Positions 56,431 to 64,000 of a DNA stretch of 64,000 nucleotides are shown here, in pieces (within the stretch, counting starts at the first letter, position 1; the number at the start of each line of letters is the position of its first letter). The translations under genes and the position numbers were made by a program. The notes under the pieces are model-generated. The model worked only from the letters and a program-made list of their open reading frames with translations, did not search any database and was not told the DNA's origin. Source of the stretch: Cylicocyclus nassatus (taxonomy: Eukaryota; Nematoda; Chromadorea; Rhabditida; Strongylidae); the NCBI GenBank assembly GCA_958299035.1, contig CATQJL010000316.1:34599441-34663440 (forward strand), written 5' to 3'.

Positions 56431-59400
56431 TTACATACAAGAGAATATTGGCTTGAACTTCTGAAAGTTGCGACCCTTTTCTCTCATTGCTTGTATGGAC
56501 GGATTGACTTTCTTATAGGCTTGTTTGGCTTGTTCGCTTAGCCTGTTGACCTCCTTCTTTTCCTCAACCACGGCTAACATTGCAGCCAGCAGTTCACTCT
56601 AAAATAATCCTCATAAGTATTCAAAAGGAATAAAAAAAGACTAACCAAAGAACAGAAAATAGACATGCACCTAATGCAAAAAAAACGAGACTCACGTTAG
56701 CCGCAAGATTGTCGTTCATACCCTCACCCAACCGTTTAAAACGAAGATTCAAGTCTCGGTATTTCACCTGCAAAATTCACTTCAACGCAATAAAAAATAC
56801 TCAACGTAAACCTGATGAGATCTGACCTCAAGCTCCATTTCTTTCTTGCTTAACCTAAGCATCTCTTCTTTGCATTTCAATACCTCACGTTCATGTACTA
56901 GAGCAAACCACGACTCCATCGCCCATCCATTCTCAGGATCTAAAAATAGTAAAATATATTGATATCAAAATGAGGTGCACCAAGTGATATGACAAGGGAA
57001 GGCATTTGACTCGAACAGACCATCTCTAACACGATGTACCTATATCAACTGGAACCTCTGAACGCTGATTACATAACGACCTTTCGTGCCCGCTAAACGC
57101 TTCACTGAACAAAGTTAAAGGCAATGGCTCTGCAAATCCTCGATCTTTGCTTTTTTCGCTTACCTGGGGTAACTCGATGCGCTGATTCCGGAAGTCCACT
57201 TTTTAGAGCGCGAAAATGGCGAAAACCATTTCCCAAGCCCCTCATTTTGAATTTGGACGAGTGGAACGCTTCCCACCATGGTTAGAGACGCAGAGTCGCT
57301 GTGGGACCCTCATTTTACAGCATAGCGGCATGCCGCCTCTGACGGCGTGAGGGATATCACGAGCTCGTCCGAGCGCGTGTAAGAATGTGGTGGAGGACTA
57401 TATATCGCCGAAAAAGGGCGGTCCCCGCAGTCATTTGCGACAAATACGCACTCTTGTACATGCGCGGACATGCGTTCCTGCAGGGAATCCGCGCGAGACT
57501 CTTCCAAATTCGGCGACATATAGTCCTTCACCCGTAAGAATGGCTCGCGCGCACGGGTTTAGGGGCAATTTTCTAGGCAGGGGTTGCATGCTGTGCGCTC
57601 GGACCTGCTCCATTCTCGTGCTTGGGTCAAGCAACCCTCGATATACAAATTTCGTGGTGTTCGTTTTGCCGAGCCACTGCCTTCATTTTTATACCATGAG
57701 ATTTCATATTACAAAATTGTGTGGATAATATCGCATTGAATGCTGGATTTGTTCAATACATCCACAGCCGTTTCAAATGTACTTGACGCATGTGTGAAAA
57801 GCAAACAGTAAAGATGAGCGCTACGGGCTACCTTGGTCTTACATCGCAAGCTACTAGGCTTCGTGTTGAGAGAAAACATATATCTGTGGTTTCGCCTAAT
57901 AAACCGCTTAACAGATAAAGAAAATCGTTTTGTAATCAGCAATTTGGGACCTTCTGGATATGCATTTTGTTGGGAAAGGCCAATGTCGAAGGCCTTCACT
58001 GAGAAACCATTAGAAGATAAGTTATGCAGTCATTTCTACTAGTGGTATGTACGCAAAAAGATGAGTACGCAAAAAAAAAATCAAATCAAATCAAATCCAC
58101 CTTCAAGTAGCTTCATCTCCAGCGATTGCCCCTTGCATCTGATCTCTTCAAGACGAATCTCACATTCTTGCAGGCCTCGCTGTATTTCCTGAGCGCTGCG
58201 CCGTCGCTCATCATCATGCTGTCTAAATGATAAAACTATATCTCCGTTCACATAGACTGTGTATGATCAAACAAACCTCCTTATCTTCTCGGCGCGCTTT
58301 TGGAATAGTCGTATATTCCGCTCATTTACGGAAATATGCGTTGGAGAATGGCATACCTCTACAAGATAAAGGGGTTACTACACAAAAGACTGACAGAAAG
58401 GAAGAAAAATTAACCAGTTTCAAATCGCGGAGACGGCGCAACAGCCGCACATGGCACATCTCGATTATCCTGTTCTACATTCGACACTAGTGGATTTGGT
58501 GACGTGCAAGGAGAACTGCGCGCTGATGACGTTGGACTTTCTATTGATAAAAAAATCAATGAATTATTCGTAGGAATTTTCTTGTAAAAAAAAACTCAGT
58601 TCGGGATATTAGGAAACTAAACTGAACTTCTGACATTAGAATAATACTCAACGTTGACTTATACGATCGAAGATTCAAGCGACTACATATTTAATGGCCC
58701 CAACGATGAAGATCATTATGAAGCTGCGGAAAAAAAAGCAGGCATCATTTAGCCAGTGTTTTGCAGATTCAAAATAAATTCGCTATTCACGTGTCTATGT
58801 AATTACACAATCAAAATTGCGAGGTTGACGATAGAGCACTTTAACCTCATTCTCTTAAGCAATCTTGCTTTCACTTGTTTTTGCACGATTGTTCCAAGTA
58901 CAGTTTAAGTTTAAGGTGCTACAAGCTGTCCAGAAGTAGAGCAAAGACGCATAGTTCTTAGGCCCCGGGCAGACTTCACGCGATTTGATCGTCGCGAATG
59001 AATCGCGACGAGACAACTGTTACAACATCATTCCATGCCGATCAACTTGCATTCGGTTGTGATACTTTTCCAGCCCGAAATTTTTGAATGTGAAATGAAA
59101 ATGAATGGAAATCTTGGCGATTAGATCGTGATGATTAAGTCGCGTGAAGTCTGACCGGGGCCTTAGAGTTGACAGTTGATTCGTCAATAATGTGTTCTTG
59201 CATCGCCGACAACGTTTGCGCGTGAAATGTCTCTGCTCAACCCTATAAGCATTCTAAAAAGAAGTTGCCGCCTATTCATAAGCAGATGTCCTCGCGCAAA
59301 TGTCGTCGTCAATACAGGGGGAATTACTTAATGATCTACTGAACTATGACCAAGTCTTCATAGGCTTGCGTTAGTGTTTTTCAAAATATGTGCAATCACA

Positions 59401-62400
59401 CAAATGAAGAAACTTTACAGGAAATGAAAACAAAAGCGCTACCTCTGTGTTCTTCTCGTTTCATTTTGAAACGTCTGAATGTGCTACCAAGCATGCTGGT
59501 TTCTTTTCGGCTTTCCGAATGAATTCGATCGGCATTATTCGATGGGCTTTTAGATTGTCCAGCCTAAAATGAACACAAAAATAAAATGCAAGCTGTAGAG
59601 CAAGTCTGTTACGCCATACCCTTGGCTCTAATCTTCTGGAATCAGGGCTGAACAGGCGTGTGAGTAGGCCCTGAACTCGAGATCGTGGCAGGGCCGGACG
59701 GCCTCGCTGCTGTTGTTCCAAGGGTTCCGGCTCTCTACTTTGTCCAGGCTAAATCATTTTGATGAAATCCCCACACCATATTTGGCATCTTCGCCAAGGA
59801 AATGTAACGAAATCTAAAACATACTACATCTCACTTACCATTTCTACAACACTGGGAGCATCGTAGGCGCCCACCGTCAATGAACGATGCACTCTTGGCG
59901 ACTTGGTAGGCTCGTTCGTCATTGACATACCACGAGCCTGCAAAGCGGAGAATAAGCGAACATATAAAACTAAGACACAAAATCAGTACATTGAACTTAC
60001 CCGAGCTGGTGGTGAAACTGGTTTTGGTAGTTTGATCACAGGCATGTTGTGTATTCTAGCGCCGGATTTCGCTGGAATTACAATCTAATCATCCAAATCT
60101 GCATATGCAAATTCAAACAAAAAAGACGAATCAATCCCATCAGAAAAAATATCGAAAAAAGTTCTCTTGAAAATGAGAGTCAGTTAGATCACTTTACAAG
60201 CAATGTCGATAAAAACTAGCAGTAAATCATTCGTGGGAACTAACACTTTAACACTCACAATAACGAAACAGAATTTTGCATTAAAAAAATGAAAACTGCA
60301 AACCTAATCCTAGTTCTTCGTCAGTCTTCAGTTTTGCCTTCATCCGAGATTCGACGCGTAACCGCTCTAAGTCAGCTGCCTTCTTCTGAAACAATGCATG
60401 CGATGAGAAATTCTTAACATTTTGAGGGCAGTGTCCAGGTAATTCTGAATACTATCTGGATTCCTAAGCGGTACAGCGGTAACCTCAACTAGAGCATTAT
60501 TCAAACGACAGTCCAGATATGATTTATGGTTTTATACGGCTGTAAGTTTGTCTTCTAAGCCCGAGTCCAAACCGTACTCCTTCCAGCGAATCTCTCCTAT
60601 ACGGCTGAAAATAGGTCTAGGTTGAAATCTGAAAATTCTCTTGGGCACGAATAAATTATAAGACTGCCGTTTGGAGAATGATCTAGTTCCGACCTTCCTC
60701 TCACTTCCCACGAAAACACATTGCCTGGATACTGCCTGAGAAAATTGAATGTGGGCTCAAACTAGTACCTTCTTGATATCCCAAGCCTCCGGTGGTACAG
60801 CCAACGGTGTCGAAAATTTGTCTTCCACATTATTTGTACGATTAGCGTTAGGCGCAGAATCATGGCTGTCAACAGCTGAGCCAGCCATGTTCCGGAAGAA
60901 TTTCTCCCTTGGTGTGTAGAATTTTTCCTCTTTGATCTTGAACAAAAAACCTTTGAGGCTCAGAGACGAGAAATTTTCTTACCGCCTTATGGTCAGGAGT
61001 TTCAGACAAGACTCTTGGAGTAGTCATTTGCGAATCTCTCCGCTCGTTGATCTTATTAATGACTGAGATGACCTAAAAACCTCTAATGTGTTTCTCAATT
61101 CCGATACCTTGAAGCAACTCTGCTCAGTTCGAATATCATCTAACAGTTTTTATTTTACTCACTAATTTACAAGTTTGTTCGGTAAAATTGTTGCTCCCAA
61201 TTTTAGAGAGGTATCGTTGCTGCTGGCCAGCAATGAGGTTTATAGTTCGTCACCCTATTTGATGCCAACGGTCATATTCACTCTGTGATTTGGATCCGAG
61301 TTACAGGATGGGTATGGACACATGCGAGATTGCGAGGAAAATGCAGGATATCGAAAAGTCACAAGGTGGCTCAGAATAAGTAGACTGACTATGGATGAAT
61401 GGTCAGACATAGATTATTGCATCAATTTTCATTCAGATGTTCTCGATTCACCGCGCGCAGTTTAGCGCGCCTAGTCGCCGTGTGGCACCGGTCAGAGCAA
61501 AGTATAACCGCACTTCAGGAGTTTGTATAACAAAGATTATTATATACTCATGTTTCTTGAGATAAATCCGCGCTTTTTTACTTATCACTTTTTTTGTTTT
61601 ATTTACCATTCATGTAGTCACATATTCATAAAGTTGCTTGATGAATTTTTATTTATCATAATCCTCATACAGGAAACATAACTTACCTGCGCATCTGTCA
61701 GTGGACGTTCAGGATCTTCATCGTTGAGCTGCAACACCGTCTTCTCCAACTCTTCAAGCTCCTCTTCTTCGAGCCCATCGTCTTCGCCTTCTGATGCGCT
61801 CGTGTCTTCTATTCTTTCTCTGGTAGGCCTTTCGGAACCCTCATTATCTATAAAATAAATTTTAGGTCCACATCATGTCTCTGCACAAAAATATTTGATC
61901 AAATTCATGACACCTTTGTCATCGAAAGAAGCCAACGAGCAACTCGAGCATGCATCATCGTACTCGTCTTCTTCAGATGCAAAGCTAGTCGAGTTTGATG
62001 GGACTTCAGCTGCAGCATGGTTGGCTTCCGTGGAAGGCTGAAAGAAAAAGCGATGAGGTTTCGTCTACCCTAGAACTACCGTAACACTTACCACACTCGA
62101 TTTCCTCACTTGATTACGGAACTCCGCTCTTTCTGGAGTGCGCTCGTCAGCGCTTGGTATTTCAGACACTGGTGAAATGGGTCCAGTCTAGAATGCAGCT
62201 AATTTTGATTTGCATCAAGCCCCTCTTTTTTGATGAAGACTTTTGAGGCCCCTTTCTTCCAAATTTAGGATAGTGAGATTCTGGTACTATATGATAGCGG
62301 AGCCATTAACTATGCAATCGCGAAAGTTCTCGCTGCAGAGAATGTATGCCAAAGCGAGAAAATCCTCCAGAAGATTGAAGCGGCCGAGGTGGCTCCGCCC

Positions 62401-64000
62401 ACCAACGCGGATGATCTGAAGATAACCAACTCCAAAATCGGGCTCTGAAGTATCTAGAGTTGACCAGCCTTCATCCGCCCTTCATTATGATGAGATTTCA
62501 GACATTTTCTACCCTAAAGTCCACATACGAACTCATTATCTTCAGACCACCCACGTTGATGGGCGGAGCCGCCTTGGTCGCTTCTACATTCTGAAACGAT
62601 CTTCTCGCTTCGGAATTCACCATTTGCATTGGGATTTGAGCGATTACTTAAATAAGGTTCGGCTAACTCAATCTGGGCGAACGGCGCCGCATCACTAAAT
62701 GCCCAGAGAATTCAAAATGACTAGCTCACCACAGATTCACGCATCCTCTGTACAGTTCTGTCTCTGATCTGCTCTGGCGAGAAGAAGCTCAGCGTTGCGC
62801 TGTGTGCTGGAGCCTCGCTGAAGCAAAACTCATTTAACCAAAAAACTGTCGCCAGATTTAGCCCAACCTCGACACTGGCATCGCAGGTTGTTCAGTGATG
62901 GGTGATTCCTCAATCACACCGTTTTCTGGCACTACTTCCTGCTCTCGGCTCGCGTTCCTCTCGAGCATTCGAGCAGCACGTTCGATTCGTGCAATCTTTT
63001 CCTTCAGAGGTACGCGTAGATGGATTTTGCAGAAGAACCTGAAAATGATTTTTCTAAATAAAAATAGTGATGGTCTCAAAAATTTTTTGGGAGGAGAGGT
63101 AGAGATGTAGACAACACAAAGTAGGACGTATAGACAACACATCGCCCGCAGAGACTCGACGCCACTGCTTCCAACCAAGACAGTTCGTGTATGCAAGGAG
63201 TTGCAGACGGTGAGAGGAACGAAAGAATGCTTGTTCAGAGAGACGCAAACAGCGTCCGCAATGACAAGCTGTCTCTGCTGTGATAAATCTCCTATACTTG
63301 GAAATGGTTTGTCACCAGGAGGAAGTGGAGGTCTCAAAAAATTTTCGGGGAGAGGGTCCGCACCTAGCCACATCTCTTTAATCTTTTCAGATACCCAGGG
63401 ATTCATCAAGCTCATAGCCCTCAAGCCCCCATCTCCCTCCCCCGTAAAATTTCAAATAATTACTTCGTACAGCCAAATATAGTCAACTATTTTATTCAGA
63501 GTCAGAATCGGGCCTACATAATTTCAGAACTCAGATGGAAAAGATTCAAAATTTTCGTTTCACACTTTCGGAGACCCTCATTTTACTCGCATGTGATGAA
63601 AGTTACATTTCTATAGAAAGAAATTGAAAGCTGGACTTTTGAGTTAAGATGTAGTCATATGACGAAGTTACTAGAAATTGCTATATTGCTTTTGTGCATG
63701 TTGAAAGTTTTTATCCGAATAATATAGGACGAGAGAGTGAGAGACTAGAATGTGAACTGCAAGATTTCTCGCAATCCCACTCGCAGACTTTTTGCAAAAC
63801 TGCGCAAGGGCAATGTCCTAAATAGCTGGTGTACTACGATGCCGCTCATTCGTGAGGAACCATTTCACCACAATCCATCAATTTCAAGCAAACTCACTTT
63901 CTGGGATAGTGATACTCCAGATCCTTGTCTTTACCATATTCGCCCAGCCGAAGTGGTTGAGTACAGTAAGCACAACGGAAGCAGTTTTTATGGACATACA
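56431..64000 (-). CDS. MICAL-type protein, LIM to bMERB portion (5' end missing)
   Basis: Nineteen minus-strand exons join in one frame with consensus borders: 64000-63898, 63038-62868, 62817-62730, 62187-62092, 62037-61914, 61847-61687, 61072-60983, 60936-60769, 60385-60304, 60071-60001, 59937-59839, 59748-59620, 59563-59443, 58540-58415, 58358-58277, 58222-58101, 56939-56827, 56767-56696, 56598-56431 (stop), about 728 codons. The first two exons give the second half of a LIM domain (H-x2-C-x2-C-x2-C as VHKNCFRCAYC, then C-x2-H as FFCKIH). A Ser/Glu/Pro-rich linker follows. The last six exons give a charged helical domain (NERNIRLFQKRAEKIRRQHD, WFALVHEREVLKCKEEMLRL) typical of bMERB. In animals this architecture belongs to MICAL and MICAL-like proteins, which bind Rab8-family GTPases through bMERB and link them to actin and membrane traffic. 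Whether a monooxygenase or CH domain precedes the LIM cannot be seen. Confidence 0.82.
57115..57684. mobile_element. MITE, family D, copy 6, in a MICAL-gene intron
   Basis: The ends TTAAAGGCAATGGCTCTGC and GCCGAGCCACTGCCTTCAT are inverted, with TTAA on the left. A family E foldback (57389-57535) is inserted inside. Non-coding. Confidence 0.65.
57389..57535. mobile_element. Small foldback, family E, copy 2, nested
   Basis: GGACTATATATCGCCGAAAA and TTCGGCGACATATAGTCCTT match the arms of the copy at 5819-5963. It sits inside the family D element. Confidence 0.7.
58961..59162. mobile_element. 202-bp Harbinger-like MITE in a MICAL-gene intron
   Basis: GGCCCCGGGCAGACTTCACG pairs with CGTGAAGTCTGACCGGGGCC. 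TTA flanks both ends (58958-58960, 59163-59165). Inner GATTTGATCGTC / GATTAGATCGTGATGATTAAG words continue the arms. Non-coding. Confidence 0.85.
60424..60740. mobile_element. MITE, family D, copy 7, in a MICAL-gene intron
   Basis: GAGGGCAGTGTCCAGGTAAT and ATTGCCTGGATACTGCCTGA (at 60720) are inverted family D ends. TTAA is not preserved. It lies between exons 60769 and 60385. Confidence 0.65.
62351..62611. mobile_element. Foldback element in a MICAL-gene intron
   Basis: GGTGGCTCCGCCCACCAACG and its inverse CGTTGATGGGCGGAGCCGCC lie in arms of about 75 bp (62351-62425 against 62536-62611). No target duplication identified. It lies between exons 62730 and 62187. Confidence 0.65.
62868..64000 (-). 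other. LIM half-domain exons of the MICAL-type gene
   Basis: Exon 64000-63898 ends in phase 2 inside a lysine codon (RK) and exon 63038-62868 completes it, giving YHYPRK followed by FFCKIHLRVPLKEK. Four zinc ligands of the second finger are present, plus the final C-x2-H pair. The first C-x2-C pair must be in an exon right of the window. The intron of 859 bp holds repeat F-like sequence. Confidence 0.85.
63070..63362. repeat. Repeat patch in the LIM intron (repeat F-like)
   Basis: GGTCTCAAAAATTTTTTGGG at 63073 and GGTCTCAAAAAATTTTCGGG at 63328 form a direct pair of about 30 bp, bracketing sequence with GACGGTGAGAGGAACGAAAG, which resembles repeat F at 51.9 and 29.1 kb. A minus-strand frame starting at 63424 crosses it, but this is an intron in the MICAL-type model. 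Confidence 0.5.

Larger units (their letters stand above)
56431..58358 (-). other. bMERB-like coiled-coil exons
   Basis: Exons 58358-58277, 58222-58101, 56939-56827, 56767-56696 and 56598-56431 encode long charged helices with heptad-like leucines (EIRLEEIRC, KEEMLRLSKKEMELE, VKYRDLNLRFKRLGEG, ELLAAMLAVVEEKKEVNRL). Order and wording match the three-helix bMERB fold. The exon before 58101 and the one after 56939 are separated by a 1.2-kb intron full of MITEs. Confidence 0.75.

Noticed and set aside
62858..63424. A 188-codon minus-strand frame
   Set aside because: It joins a genuine LIM exon (63038-62868) to upstream intron sequence. The TTTTCAG acceptor at 63039 and the phase match to exon 64000-63898 show where the exon starts.
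1..64000. CRISPR array, rRNA genes, spliced-leader or 5S RNA genes
   Set aside because: No regular spacer-repeat pattern, no rRNA core words and no spliced-leader exon sequence were seen on either strand.

Overview
This window looks like nuclear DNA of a parasitic roundworm, most likely a strongylid such as a hookworm. The signs are many short introns with TTTTCAG-type acceptors, trans-splice-like acceptors directly before start codons, a decayed RTE-type retrotransposon of the kind common in hookworms, a BEL/Pao-type element with a phlebovirus-G2-like envelope gene, and a very dense load of short inverted-repeat elements. No rRNA, CRISPR array or bacterial-style operon was seen. The species is inferred from style, not proven.

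Layout. 0-8.5 kb: intergenic DNA with scattered small inverted-repeat elements, a GC-box tandem array and no convincing gene. 8.5-10.3 kb: a broken RTE-type reverse transcriptase. 10.5-18 kb: a mariner-type foldback, a small CGTACG-rich foldback, and weak coding traces at 13.8-14.6 kb. 18.2-27.2 kb: a nest of long palindromes. It holds three copies of family A (centred on a GC-rich hairpin), two copies of family B (hAT-like, each with a perfect 8-bp target duplication, one inserted into an A copy) and one mariner-type foldback. 27.4-32 kb: more repeats, including a 741-bp Harbinger-like palindrome. 32.3-32.5 kb: a small gene for a secreted polyproline peptide. 33-40.7 kb: a decayed BEL/Pao element on the minus strand (integrase zinc domain, envelope region, G2-like region), interrupted by a TA-flanked 872-bp element and by a 3.4-kb CR1-like LINE that itself carries two small elements. 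41-44.9 kb: repeats.

45-64 kb is the genic part. Two multi-exon genes lie head-to-tail on the minus strand. 56,431-64,000 is the 3' portion of a MICAL-type gene: half a LIM domain, a low-complexity linker and a complete C-terminal bMERB-like coiled-coil domain. Its 5' end lies outside the window. 44,981-55,943 is an F-box/leucine-rich-repeat gene with a basic N-terminus and a strongly acidic C-terminus, of about 1,010 codons in 19 proposed exons, with one unresolved junction and one in-frame TGA in the best-looking splice model. The introns of both genes are filled with small transposable elements: piggyBac-like TTAA-flanked, Harbinger-like TTA-flanked and mariner-like TA-flanked copies.

The exon models were built by hand from splice consensus and frame continuity. 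Family assignments come from recognisable motifs. Nothing was searched against a database.
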